From the NCBI GenBank assembly GCA_963682005.1, contig OY820914.1, positions 1,054,001 to 1,118,000 on the forward strand: a stretch of 64,000 nucleotides of DNA. Direction: 5' to 3'. How positions within the stretch are numbered: the first letter of the stretch is position 1; each line of letters opens with the position of its first letter. This DNA comes from CAIYUC01 sp963682005. Its GTDB lineage: Bacteria > Bacteroidota > Bacteroidia > Bacteroidales > FEN-979. Positions 53,380-62,427 of the stretch are shown one piece after another. Under the pieces are notes generated by a model that worked only from the letters and a program-made list of their open reading frames with translations, made no database searches and was not told the DNA's origin. Position numbers and translations under genes: made by a program.

Positions 53380-55047
53380 TCAAACCGGGTCATCGTCCTT
53401 CTTGGCAAAGAGAAGGAAGGAGTAAAAAAAGGCAAAAAAAGTGACACCTGCCTGTGATTCCAGCGTGTCTTCCGGGATCATGGAAATCATGGCAATGATA
53501 AAAAAGACCAGGAAAAATATGTCCGGGAATTTCCTTAAAGCCAATGGCGGGTAAAGGATGGCAAAGAGGAACCAGAGAAATCCGAAGACCCCGAAGCCCA
53601 CGAAAATAGATAAAAACTGGTTGTGAGAGCGCCATCGCTGACCGATTGCCAGTTTTGAATTCATTTTTTTGTACTGATCCTGGAACGCCTCGTTCATGTC
53701 GCCTGTCCCAACTCCTGTCAGCCAGTGATCATGTATAATTCCTGCTGAAGCTTTCCAGTATTCCAGCCGTTGCATGGCTGAAGACCCGGTTGCATCCCCT
53801 GTTGTGTGGTAATTATCATAGCCGTACAGGAATTCATAGATCCGTCCGCGAATGCTGAACTTTTTCTGATAGTAAACATTGGCTGTTCCATTCTCAATGT
53901 TCCGTATATCCTCATCGGTAAGTTGTTCTACACCCGCTTCGTCCTTCCTTAAATTTTTTGATGCAAGATAACGGATCAGGGTGAACTGGATCATCTGGTT
54001 TTTCCTGTCAAAACTGTCGATTTTAATCTTGCTTCGCTTATTCCAGGCGCTTTTCAGCTCATCCCACTGGATGTAGAGGTAGATGTAGTTCCCGTTTTCC
54101 TTCTGGCCAAGCTTCGGATAATTCGAATATAAATTCCCTTTTGCCGAATAACGATCCATCTTTGTTATATCCAGGGATGGCGCAGAATAATATGTTTTAA
54201 CGATTTTCGAAACATAGGTATAGACCCCGGCAAGACAAATGAACACAACCAGTCCAAGGGTATATTTCAGCCATGTTTTCCTGCTCCGGAAGATCAGGAT
54301 GATCATCAGGATGAAAAAAGTGGCGGTGCTTACAACAAGTCCTGTGGTTGAACGTGAAATGATGAGATAGACGATGAGCCAGGCCAGGCCGATAATGAAG
54401 GCAGATTTCAGCTTCCATGTGAACCATTTCTTCCTGATGATGAAAAAGCCCAGGTAGAACATCGCCAGGCTGATCTGCAATGCCAGTCTTACGTGGGAGA
54501 TCGGCCTGGAAATATCACGGATATCCACATAATTCAATGCCATAAGGTTCCAGCTGTTGATCAGGGTTCGCACCACAACAGATGCGGCAAAGAGGATGAT
54601 CAGCCAGTAGAATTGCTTTTTCCCGAATACATCGGAAGTTGAAAAATAGAGCGGCAGGATCAGGATGGGAAGTTTGGTGCGCAGGTCCTTTAACGCATAA
54701 TCAAAATCAGTGGTATAAAGCAACCCGGCCACGTGCAGGAGGTAAATGGAGCCGAAGATCAGCGCCGGCTTGTTCCTGATAAAAAGCCTGATACCGCTTA
54801 CAATGCTCGAAAACACCAGGTACAAAGAATAAGGAATAATGACCGGGATGATTTTTCTCCAGGGATTCTGGTGAATGTATTCCATGAACTTCCTGAAATT
54901 AAACCGCTCCAGTATCCATGCACCTGCAATGATGAACTGTGCCAGGCTCAGCATGAATTTCGAATGTGGCAGGAAGATGATCATCAGAATGATGCCGGTA
55001 ATATACCCTCCCTTTACAACCTGTTTGAAATATTTCTCAACCATCAT
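53380..55047 (-). CDS. O-antigen ligase/polymerase family membrane protein
   Basis: A protein of about 555 residues with around eleven membrane helices and one large soluble loop (about residues 275-440, from DITKMDRYSAKGNLYSNYPK to RLEYWKASAGIIHDH). The motif GVGTGD and the RWRSHNQFLSIFVGFGVFG segment correspond to the Wzy_C region, where an arginine and a histidine are catalytic in WaaL-type ligases. It would attach or polymerise a lipid-linked glycan on the outer face of the inner membrane. The start may be the ATG at 55047 or 55044; a TTG at 55065 lacks support. The 3' end meets the tandem array. Confidence 0.82.
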   Translation of the reverse strand: MMVEKYFKQVVKGGYITGIILMIIFLPHSKFMLSLAQFIIAGAWILERFNFRKFMEYIHQNPWRKIIPVIIPYSLYLVFSSIVSGIRLFIRNKPALIFGSIYLLHVAGLLYTTDFDYALKDLRTKLPILILPLYFSTSDVFGKKQFYWLIILFAASVVVRTLINSWNLMALNYVDIRDISRPISHVRLALQISLAMFYLGFFIIRKKWFTWKLKSAFIIGLAWLIVYLIISRSTTGLVVSTATFFILMIILIFRSRKTWLKYTLGLVVFICLAGVYTYVSKIVKTYYSAPSLDITKMDRYSAKGNLYSNYPKLGQKENGNYIYLYIQWDELKSAWNKRSKIKIDSFDRKNQMIQFTLIRYLASKNLRKDEAGVEQLTDEDIRNIENGTANVYYQKKFSIRGRIYEFLYGYDNYHTTGDATGSSAMQRLEYWKASAGIIHDHWLTGVGTGDMNEAFQDQYKKMNSKLAIGQRWRSHNQFLSIFVGFGVFGFLWFLFAILYPPLALRKFPDIFFLVFFIIAMISMIPEDTLESQAGVTFFAFFYSFLLFAKKDDDPV

Positions 55048-55138
55048 TCTGACCAGGAATAACAAACTTTTTCATGGGTAAAGATACAAATTGCATGAAT
55101 AACATATTCATATCCGGAACTGAAGAGCCGGGTCCGGA

Positions 55139-55915
55139 TCAGCTTTTAGCAAACTGTACATCATCATGTCTCTTTAATTGCAGGGCTTTCCTGTATTTCT
55201 GATAGGTGTGCCAGGCCGAGATCCTGCATATGCGAAAACCGGCAGCTCCGTCAAGAAAGCCGAGACGGAGAATGTAATTCCGGATAAAAGCAGCGACCGG
55301 GTTAAGGACCAGCATATAAGAATAAACCGCCTTCCTGCGTGTAACCAATTCCCTTGCGGCAATAGTACTGAATTTATCCGATTGCCTCAGATGTTCTTCC
55401 ACTGTGTAATATGAGTAGTGCAGGATATCACCGGGCAGGAAATCCACCGATGAGCCCGTCACCATTTCGTATTTATCATGAGGATCGAGCCCCTTCCATT
55501 GTCCTTTCGACGAATCGAACAGGCGGAGCTTTGTGTCCGGATACCAGCCGCAATGCAGGATCCATTTACCACAGTAATTGGTCAGCCGGTTCATCCGGTA
55601 GCCATCGCTTTGCCAGTTTTCCTTTGCCTTTTTTATGCTTTCCCTCAATTCATCTGATAAAGCCTCATCGGCATCCAATGACAACTGATGGGGAAACGTA
55701 GCTTGAGTTATGGCATAATTCTTCTGGTTTACATATCCCTCAAAGGCATGTTCAATAAACCGCACCCCAAACGTTTCACAGACCCGCTTCGTGTTATCGG
55801 TGGAATGTGAATCCACAACAACGATTTCATCCGCAATATCCCTCACCGATTCAAGGCAACGGCCAATATTCCGCTCCTCGTTATAGGTAATGATGACAAC
55901 AGAAAGTTTTACCAT
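55139..55915 (-). CDS. Glycosyltransferase family 2
   Basis: A 258-residue GT2 enzyme of the WaaE/KdtX type. N-terminal LSVVIITYNEERNIGRCLESV and DEIVVVDSHSTDNT form the nucleotide-sugar site; the metal-binding motif is LDADEALS. The LHCGWYPDTKLRLF segment matches the lipopolysaccharide core or surface glycan transferases. The end is basic. It lies 91 bp ahead of the O-antigen ligase in the same direction, which suggests a shared role in surface glycan assembly. Confidence 0.88.
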   Translation of the reverse strand: MVKLSVVIITYNEERNIGRCLESVRDIADEIVVVDSHSTDNTKRVCETFGVRFIEHAFEGYVNQKNYAITQATFPHQLSLDADEALSDELRESIKKAKENWQSDGYRMNRLTNYCGKWILHCGWYPDTKLRLFDSSKGQWKGLDPHDKYEMVTGSSVDFLPGDILHYSYYTVEEHLRQSDKFSTIAARELVTRRKAVYSYMLVLNPVAAFIRNYILRLGFLDGAAGFRICRISAWHTYQKYRKALQLKRHDDVQFAKS

Positions 55916-56008
55916 TTTTTGATGATCCGGATCTGAGAAGTCCTGGTTTTCGGCTAATAATATATAACGGGAATGTACCTCTTTTATTTCCGGTGTTAAA
56001 AATGTTTA

Positions 56009-56803
56009 TCAGGTTTCGAGGATGAACCGATCCCAGTCTGCACCGATATTAAACGACTTCCTGAAAAGCACAAGGTCGGACCCGGATAATGTTTCATGAA
56101 CAATGATTGATTTCCCTGTATCCCCCATGGCCACGATATTCCCTTTCGGGCTTATGATCAGCGATTCTCCTGAATGAAGTGTGCCTTCACCATCTTTCCC
56201 TGTTCTGTTAACGCCGGCAACATAGGAAATATTCTCTATCGCTCTTGCAACCAGCAGGTTCTTCCATACATGTGACCTGGATGCCGGCCAGTTTGCCGGA
56301 AAAACAGCAAGGTCATATTCATACGCATTTCCATCCCACCGGTTCCGGATCCATACCGGGAACCTGAGATCATAGCATACCATCGGCAGGATGTTCCATC
56401 CTTTCCATCGTACAATGATCTTCGTCGTACCGCCCGTCATGACCTTATGTTCATCGCTCAGCCTGAATAAATGCCTTTTATCATACTGCTCATGCGTGCC
56501 ATCCGGTTTCATGCTGATCAGCCTGTTGTAATAATGACCCTGCTCTTCCGTCAGAATGCTCCCGATGACAAGGCAGTTTTTTTCTGCCGCTTTGGTCATT
56601 AAGAATTGAAAGGCCGGTCCATCCATAGGTTCTGCACAACGTTCAGGATGCATTGAAAATCCGGTGCTGAACATTTCAGGGAGAAGGATCAGGTCGGTAT
56701 CGTCCGGGATGCTGTCGATCATGTCTCCGGTTGCCCGGAGATTCCCTGGCACATTTTCCCATAAAAGATCAGCTTGGATAAGGCTTATCTTTAGATTTTC
56801 CAT
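56009..56803 (-). CDS. Nitrilase-superfamily amidase (YafV/NIT2-like)
   Basis: A 264-residue carbon-nitrogen hydrolase. The catalytic triad is visible: E43 in LLPEMFSTGFSM, K109 in YDKRHLFRLSDEH, and C143 in VCYDLRFPVWIRN. The FSTGFSM and RLSDEH wording matches omega-amidases of the YafV/NIT2 group, which repair deaminated glutamine metabolites. It is divergent from pgk. Confidence 0.88.
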   Translation of the reverse strand: MENLKISLIQADLLWENVPGNLRATGDMIDSIPDDTDLILLPEMFSTGFSMHPERCAEPMDGPAFQFLMTKAAEKNCLVIGSILTEEQGHYYNRLISMKPDGTHEQYDKRHLFRLSDEHKVMTGGTTKIIVRWKGWNILPMVCYDLRFPVWIRNRWDGNAYEYDLAVFPANWPASRSHVWKNLLVARAIENISYVAGVNRTGKDGEGTLHSGESLIISPKGNIVAMGDTGKSIIVHETLSGSDLVLFRKSFNIGADWDRFILET

Positions 56804-56839
56804 ATTGTTCTGAAGGGATTTGCAGGGTAAAATTAAGAA

Positions 56840-56875
56840 TTGTTGGTGTTATCCTTTTGAAATATTATAATTTTG
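56840..56875 (+). promoter_or_regulatory. Putative promoter of pgk
   Basis: TTGTTG at 56840-56845, a 22-base spacer, then TAATTTTG at 56868-56875, 25 bases before the pgk ATG. Fits the Bacteroidota consensus. Confidence 0.6.
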
Positions 56876-56900
56876 CTCCGGTTATTAAAACGTAAACAGC

Positions 56901-58091
56901 ATGCAAACGATCGATAATTTCAATTTTAAAGACATAAAAGCATTGATCCGCGTTGATTATAATGTTCCGCTCGATGATATGCTTACAATCACCGACACAT
57001 CCAGGATCGATGCAACAATCCCGACCATCAACAAGATACTTAACGACGGAGGTGCAGTAATTCTTATGTCGCATCTTGGAAGACCCAAAGGCGGTCCGGA
57101 AAATAAATTTTCGTTGAAACATCTTATTCCATACCTGTCGGAGAAGCTGAAGCGACCGGTCCTCTTTGCGGATGACTGCATCGGTGAAAGCGCACAAAAA
57201 GCGGCATCAAACCTGAAGCCGGGGGAAATTCTTCTCCTTGAGAATCTTCGTTTTTACAAGGAAGAAGAAAAGGGGAATGAAGATTTTGCCAAAAAGCTTG
57301 CTGTCCTTGGAGATGCTTATGTGAATGATGCATTCGGAACAGCGCATCGGGCACATGCTTCCACGGCCGTAATCGCCCAATTTTTCCCGGGTAAAAAGTT
57401 TTTTGGTTATGTAATGGCAGATGAGGTTAAACATCTTGAGAAAGTGCTGAAGGAAGCAAAGCATCCTTTCACCGCGATCCTTGGTGGCGCCAAGGTCTCC
57501 GGAAAAATTGAGGTTATAAACCACCTCATGGACAAGGTGGATAACCTGATCATCGGAGGGGGGATGATGTTCACAATTATCAAGGCGCTTGGCGGCGAAG
57601 TAGGGAACTCCCTGGTCGAGGAAGAATTGCTCGAACTCTCCCGGAATATAGTGGAAGGCGCAAAAATGATGGGCGTTAACCTCTACCTTCCTGTGGATTG
57701 CGTGATTGCCGATGCTTTTTCAAATGATGCAAACATCAAAACCTGCAATGCATACGACATTCCGGATCCCTGGATGGGCCTCGACATCGGTCCCAACAGC
57801 TGCCAGAAATTTGATCATGTGATCCAGAAATCTGCGACGATCCTCTGGAATGGCCCTATGGGAGTGTTCGAAATGCAGCATTTTGAAGAAGGAACGAAAC
57901 TCATTGCACAATCCATTGCAAAAGCGACAGAGAATGGTGCCTTTTCATTGGTTGGCGGCGGTGATTCCGTGGCTGCCATCAATAAGTTCGGCCTTGAAGA
58001 CAAGGTCAGCTATGTTTCCACAGGGGGTGGCGCCATGCTTGAGTACATCGAAGGGAAAGAACTTCCAGGCGTAAAAGCCCTCGAAGGGTGA
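56901..58091 (+). CDS. pgk: Phosphoglycerate kinase
   Basis: Glycolytic enzyme that moves a phosphate from 1,3-bisphosphoglycerate to ADP; 396 residues, a normal length. Substrate-site residues are in IRVDYNVPLDD, SHLGRPKGG, LENLRFYKEEEKG, DAFGTAHRAHAST and GGAKVSGKIEV. The nucleotide-side motif WNGPMGVFE and the glycine-rich VGGGDSVAAINKFG are intact. The stop overlaps the GTG start of the downstream glycosyltransferase (GTGA), so the two are translationally linked. Confidence 0.97.
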   Translation: MQTIDNFNFKDIKALIRVDYNVPLDDMLTITDTSRIDATIPTINKILNDGGAVILMSHLGRPKGGPENKFSLKHLIPYLSEKLKRPVLFADDCIGESAQKAASNLKPGEILLLENLRFYKEEEKGNEDFAKKLAVLGDAYVNDAFGTAHRAHASTAVIAQFFPGKKFFGYVMADEVKHLEKVLKEAKHPFTAILGGAKVSGKIEVINHLMDKVDNLIIGGGMMFTIIKALGGEVGNSLVEEELLELSRNIVEGAKMMGVNLYLPVDCVIADAFSNDANIKTCNAYDIPDPWMGLDIGPNSCQKFDHVIQKSATILWNGPMGVFEMQHFEEGTKLIAQSIAKATENGAFSLVGGGDSVAAINKFGLEDKVSYVSTGGGAMLEYIEGKELPGVKALEG

Positions 58092-59149
58092 AAAAGATCA
58101 TCCTCAGCCGGACCGACAACCTGGGTGATGTCATTCTGACCCTCCCCATGGCCGGTGTGCTGAAGAAATTCATCCCCGACTGCAAAATATATTTCCTTGG
58201 AAAAAGCTATACCCGGCCGCTCATCGAAGCTTGTTCGTTTGTGGATGAATTCCTGGATTGGGACGAGAGGATAAGTCAAAAGTCAAAAGTCAAAAGTCAA
58301 AAGTCCAGCATCCGGCATCCAGTATCCAGCATCAACTTCTTATCTGATATCATGCCGGATGCCATCATCCACGTTTTCCCGAACAAGGAAATCGCAAGGT
58401 TGGCAAAACAGGCCGGGATCCCGGTGAGGATCGGTACTTCCCACCGTTGGTACCACTGGCTGTATTGTACGAAGCTTCTTCATTTCACCCGGAAGAATTC
58501 AGATCTTCACGAAGCACAGCTGAACCTTAAAATGCTGAAACCCCTGGGAATAAAGCAGACCTTCCGGCTGGAGGATATTCCCGGCTACTATGGGTTTCAC
58601 CCCCACCCCTATCCCCTCCCCCGTGGGGAGGCGAAACAAAGGATGGATCAGAACCACCCATCCCGGCTGGGAAGGCTGATCCTCCACCCCAAATCCAAAG
58701 GCAGTGCCCGCGAATGGGGGCTCGATAACTTCTCCCGGCTGATTGCCCTCCTTCCTGCCGACAGGTTCAGTATCTTTATCACAGGAACAAAGGAGGAAGG
58801 CACACGGATGAAGGATTTCCTCGACAAGAACAAAGACAGGGTTACAGATCTGACCGGAAAATTAACCCTTGCAGAACTGATCTCTTTCATTGATTCCTGC
58901 GATGCGATCGTGGCAGCTAGCACCGGCCCGCTGCATATCGCAGCAGCCCTGGGAAAATTCACACTTGGTCTCTATGCCCCTATGAAACCGATCTATCCCA
59001 AACGATGGGCTCCCCTGGGGAAAAACGCGCATTACCTCTGCACCGATAAGCCCGGCTGCACCGACTGCAAAAATTCATCAGAATGTCATTGCCTGAAAGA
59101 AATAACCCCGGAGGAAGTGGCGGAAAGACTACTGAAGTCGGAGGTCTGA
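58088..59149 (+). CDS. Glycosyltransferase family 9 (heptosyltransferase-like) with two in-frame repeat inserts
   Basis: A 353-residue GT9 enzyme of the ADP-heptose:LPS heptosyltransferase type, which builds lipopolysaccharide core. Family motifs: ILSRTDNLGDVILTLPMAGVLK at the start, RIGTSHRWYHWL, LILHPKSKGSAREWGLDNF, and AASTGPLHIAAALGKFTLGLYAPMKPIYPKRW near the end. It begins at a GTG overlapping the pgk stop. Two stretches look foreign: about residues 62-82 (from AAGTCAAA repeats) and about residues 171-183 (HPHPYPLPRGEAK, from a GGGG-rich hairpin repeat). The stop codon and last codons also lie in a GTCGGAGGTCTGAGGTC string. All keep the frame. Confidence 0.88.
   Translation: MKKIILSRTDNLGDVILTLPMAGVLKKFIPDCKIYFLGKSYTRPLIEACSFVDEFLDWDERISQKSKVKSQKSSIRHPVSSINFLSDIMPDAIIHVFPNKEIARLAKQAGIPVRIGTSHRWYHWLYCTKLLHFTRKNSDLHEAQLNLKMLKPLGIKQTFRLEDIPGYYGFHPHPYPLPRGEAKQRMDQNHPSRLGRLILHPKSKGSAREWGLDNFSRLIALLPADRFSIFITGTKEEGTRMKDFLDKNKDRVTDLTGKLTLAELISFIDSCDAIVAASTGPLHIAAALGKFTLGLYAPMKPIYPKRWAPLGKNAHYLCTDKPGCTDCKNSSECHCLKEITPEEVAERLLKSEV
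58273..58334 (+). repeat. AGTCAAA repeat insert inside the GT9 gene
   Basis: Four AAAGTCAA units followed by CCAGCATCC/CCAGTATCC units, 20 codons in all. The first part is the same wording as the atpB-atpE spacer at 32598-32620. Confidence 0.8.
58601..58634 (+). repeat. CCTCCCC hairpin insert inside the GT9 gene
   Basis: CCCCACCCCTAT then the hairpin CCTCCCC-CGT-GGGGAGG (58615-58631). It encodes PHPYPLPRGE, a peptide string that results when this type of intergenic repeat is read in this frame. Confidence 0.75.
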
Positions 59150-59245
59150 GGTCAGATGATGGAAGATTCCCGCTTTCGCGGGAATGACGAAGCGCGTAGC
59201 TCACGGCCCGCAGCCTGTAGCTTGCAGCCTGAAGCCTGTAGCCTG
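59150..59245. repeat. Cluster of short intergenic repeats
   Basis: A TCTGAGGTC string, a perfect hairpin ATTCCCGC-TTTC-GCGGGAAT at 59166-59185, and GCAGCCTGTAGC-type units at 59195-59245. It separates two convergent genes and may end transcription both ways. Confidence 0.75.
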
Positions 59246-62206
59246 CTAATCCATCAGGCACCTCACGGAAAAAGCGTTTGTCCGAACCGAAGGATAGATT
59301 GAAACAGAAGGATCCGGGTCATTCATGCCGTATGACCAGGCTTTGATTTTTCCATACCCCGTTGATGACCAGAAAAAGGTTCCGAATCCCTGGTACAACC
59401 ACTTTTTGTTGAAATATCCCATTCCTGTCAACAAAGCATTAAAACCTGAGTATCCCGAATACTTTAAGGGGTTTCCCGCAAATCCGTTGTTGATGTAATT
59501 AGCAAAAAGGATGCTCCATTCATTCTGGTCTGGAACATGCCATCCCCATGGGCAGACCCCTTTTGTGCCGGCGTTTTCGTCATATTGCATCATCTCGTCC
59601 CACTGGTACAATCCTCCCTGGCTGGTACAGTTGGCAGGATCATCTTCGTAACAATATACTTCAGTTGAGCAATTATCCCGCTGATTGACAGAACCCGCCA
59701 GCTGCTGACCGTATTCCAGGTTTGCGGCCATCCAGCATTGACTTACGAAAAGGATGGTCGGATAGGTTTTATTATCCCTTACATCTTTGAAAAGTTGTCC
59801 GCAGGTGAAGGCGTTTGCAGCTACAACGGTGAGTGTCTGGGTTGCACCTGAGCTGCAGTTAAAGGCATTTGAATATGTATAAGTGATTGTTTTGATCCCT
59901 GTTCCTGAACTCGCGGGAGTAAAAATGCCCGTGGCTGAATTCACCCCGGTACCTGAATAAGCGCCTCCAGACGGAAATCCGCCTTTGAGCCTGAACGGAT
60001 TTGCATTTGACGGCACGACGGGATCATTGCAAAGGGTGAAAAGAACGGTGGTCCTGGGATTGACTGTCACAACGAAATTTGCAGGATCTCCAACGCAACC
60101 GTCATTCACCGGTGTTACGAAATAGGTTACAGTTCCAGGAAGCGCCGCAGTATTCAAAAGAATATCGCTGATCGTCATCCCTTCCCCGTCGGAATATCCA
60201 GTTACGGCAGCCGAACTGCCGATGGCTGTCCAGGTGAAGGTGGTTCCGGGAAAATCCGTCTGCGGGGTGATGTTGACATTTACCCCTGAACAGATGATGA
60301 TGCTGCCTGCATTTGTAATAACAGGAAAAGGCTTATTCTGGACGAAAAGCACAGTCGGTTCCGCCGCAAAACATCCGTTCGACTCCCTGTAATTAACGGA
60401 AACAGTTTTCAGCCCGGGAGTACTCCAGGCTACGGTTACATAGTTATTGTCAGTTTGTCCACCGCCTGTGACTGTGCCTCCTGATGAAACCACCCACTGA
60501 TAGTTGCTTTTTCCCGATTCGGTTGTGTATGTAAGTTCCGGAGAACCCTCGCAGACAAGGGTATCACCTGTTATCGTGGGTACCGGAACCGGTTTTAGGG
60601 TCACCTCGGCACTTCCTGAGACGGTGCCTGTACCGATGCATGCCAGGTTTGACAAAGAAACAAGTGTGTAAGTACCTGGCATTGTCGCACTGATAACATA
60701 AGTTGGCGGACCCGTGTACCCGGTAATGGGTGGTTGGGGACTGCCATTTATCGCATAAATAAAATCATACGGTCCGGGACCTGATAAACTGATGTAGACA
60801 TTGACGTGGCTGACACCATCATCGCAGATCCCGCCTCCGCCGCTTATCGTACCAACAGGACAAACATCCTGGGGTGCCTGGTAATGCTGGGTGATCGTAC
60901 ATGCAAGTGAGTCGGTGAATGTAGCTGTCACAGTATGGATCAGGCCGTCACAGGGGATATTCGTCAGGCTGTAGGCCAGGGGACTGATAAAAGGGGGATA
61001 ATAATCATGGAATACCGGTGGAACCGCTGTATTGTCGGTTATTCTAAGCGAACCTGACGTTGGCGGGTTGCTGAACTCCATGTTGCCGGAAAGCGAATAG
61101 GTGTTTGATGACAGGTTGCACGACGTTGTCGACGCGGTGAGTGCCACCATTGAGCAGAATACGACAATGTCACAATTGGTCCGGCCGTCGCCGTCAGTTT
61201 GTGAAAAGGTGATGGTTCCTGCAAGTCCACTGAAATTTGTGATCAGGAGGATATAGAATTCTCCAACCTGGGCATTCAGGATATGACAGATTTCCTGCGG
61301 ATCAGGTGAATAACTGCAATCAACGATATTTCCCCGCGGGTAGAAACCGTCGCACTGGGGGATCTGATCGTTATCACAGCATGCTGGCAGGCCCGGCCCG
61401 TGACAGGTCCCCGTCAAACCTGTTGAGCATCCTTCACTGAGACTGGTGAAAGGACCCCAGCAAATAAAATCAACATCATTTATGCCCTGGTCAATCCCAA
61501 TGATGATATCTCCCTGAACCCCGATCTGCATATAAAACCAGGCTGGTCCCGGATAAGAGCCAAGGCATCCGTAATTCGGATATCCATTGACCGGTTCAGG
61601 AGCGTCCCCTGTCGTCCCCGAAGGAAATGAATAGATATTCTCTGAACATGCAACCTGGGCTCCGTCGCAAACCAGGGAAACATTGCGGGGAGACCCGGGT
61701 CCTGTTGCACCCGGATCAATGTCGTCGGGCCGCAGCCTTGCATTCTCCCCGGCAGTTTGTTCAGTGTTACCCGCCCCTGCGGTTACAGCAATTGTATAAA
61801 GATCCGCTATTGCCTGTTCTGCCTCTGTTTTAATGGATCCTGTGATGACAAAACGAGCCGAATCATTTTCCAATTCATGTTTATCCTCAATAAATAACCC
61901 GAAAGATCTCGAATGATTATAAAAATTCAGCCTTTCAGCCCGTGAATGCAACATCGACAACCTGATATAATAATGATTTCCTTCCGCATCCGTATGATCA
62001 AACCGCATGAATCGGGTTAAAGAGTCAGGAACCATTCCGATGCAGAAGGCTGAATCTGTATTTTGAGTATTTGTACAACTTGCCTCATACCGGGAAAATC
62101 CTGAAGAAATTTTATCATCAAACGATACGTATCCTGACGATGTCTTGGAAAGAAACATCAGGCAAAGCAGAAACAACCACAATTTCCGATTGTTGTAAAG
62201 GTTCAT
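59246..62206 (-). CDS. Large secreted protein with PKD/Ig-like repeats and a Fibrobacter major paralogous domain
   Basis: A 986-residue exported protein, start at the second methionine (62206), signal peptide MNLYNNRKLWLFLLCLMFLS. The N-terminal half has cysteine-rich segments (GCLGSYPGPAWFYMQIG, DVDFICWGPF, GEFYILLITNFSGLAGTITF) seen in many Bacteroidota adhesin-like proteins. The middle (about 520-790) consists of Ig/PKD-like domains (TYTTESGKSNYQWVVSSGG, TPQTDFPGTTFTWTAIG). The last 170 residues match the Fibrobacter succinogenes major paralogous domain (TCGQLFKDVRDNKTYPTILFVSQCWMAANLEYG, CPWGWHVPDQNEWSIL, FWSST, FSVRCLMD). No T9SS sorting domain is seen, so how it is held at the surface is unclear. 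It is convergent with the GT9 gene. Confidence 0.78.
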   Translation of the reverse strand: MNLYNNRKLWLFLLCLMFLSKTSSGYVSFDDKISSGFSRYEASCTNTQNTDSAFCIGMVPDSLTRFMRFDHTDAEGNHYYIRLSMLHSRAERLNFYNHSRSFGLFIEDKHELENDSARFVITGSIKTEAEQAIADLYTIAVTAGAGNTEQTAGENARLRPDDIDPGATGPGSPRNVSLVCDGAQVACSENIYSFPSGTTGDAPEPVNGYPNYGCLGSYPGPAWFYMQIGVQGDIIIGIDQGINDVDFICWGPFTSLSEGCSTGLTGTCHGPGLPACCDNDQIPQCDGFYPRGNIVDCSYSPDPQEICHILNAQVGEFYILLITNFSGLAGTITFSQTDGDGRTNCDIVVFCSMVALTASTTSCNLSSNTYSLSGNMEFSNPPTSGSLRITDNTAVPPVFHDYYPPFISPLAYSLTNIPCDGLIHTVTATFTDSLACTITQHYQAPQDVCPVGTISGGGGICDDGVSHVNVYISLSGPGPYDFIYAINGSPQPPITGYTGPPTYVISATMPGTYTLVSLSNLACIGTGTVSGSAEVTLKPVPVPTITGDTLVCEGSPELTYTTESGKSNYQWVVSSGGTVTGGGQTDNNYVTVAWSTPGLKTVSVNYRESNGCFAAEPTVLFVQNKPFPVITNAGSIIICSGVNVNITPQTDFPGTTFTWTAIGSSAAVTGYSDGEGMTISDILLNTAALPGTVTYFVTPVNDGCVGDPANFVVTVNPRTTVLFTLCNDPVVPSNANPFRLKGGFPSGGAYSGTGVNSATGIFTPASSGTGIKTITYTYSNAFNCSSGATQTLTVVAANAFTCGQLFKDVRDNKTYPTILFVSQCWMAANLEYGQQLAGSVNQRDNCSTEVYCYEDDPANCTSQGGLYQWDEMMQYDENAGTKGVCPWGWHVPDQNEWSILFANYINNGFAGNPLKYSGYSGFNALLTGMGYFNKKWLYQGFGTFFWSSTGYGKIKAWSYGMNDPDPSVSIYPSVRTNAFSVRCLMD

Positions 62207-62370
62207 CATGTACGGAAATACATAACAAAATCAGATGTAAAGATAGTGTTAATATCTTTGAACGTCAGTTTGATGGAGGAATTTTTCTGAAGGGGTACAT
62301 GTTTGAACCTTGCTTTCGCATGTCTGCCGGCAGATAAATCTGTGATGCCTGCCCTTCTCCACCTTGCTGG

Positions 62371-62414
62371 CTCGCGTTTGTAACGCGAGCCTTATATACC
62401 TGGCGTCTGTGACG
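62371..62414. repeat. Two adjacent hairpins
   Basis: GGCTCGCGTT-TGT-AACGCGAGCC (62371-62393) and GCGTC-TGT-GACGC (62403-62413). They lie just after the cvpA stop and may act as its terminator or be a dispersed repeat. The same TGT loop in both suggests a common origin. Confidence 0.7.
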
Positions 62415-62427
62415 CATGCCATTCTTT

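Noticed and set aside
53063..53383. Proline-rich open frame on the minus strand across the tandem array
   Set aside because: It is only the translation of the 76-bp repeat; unit length is not a multiple of three and frames change between units, and there is no start signal or domain.
58980..59261. Minus-strand frame containing HSRESGN wording
   Set aside because: It is the translation of the ATTCCCGC hairpin and of the GT9 gene in antisense, not a gene.
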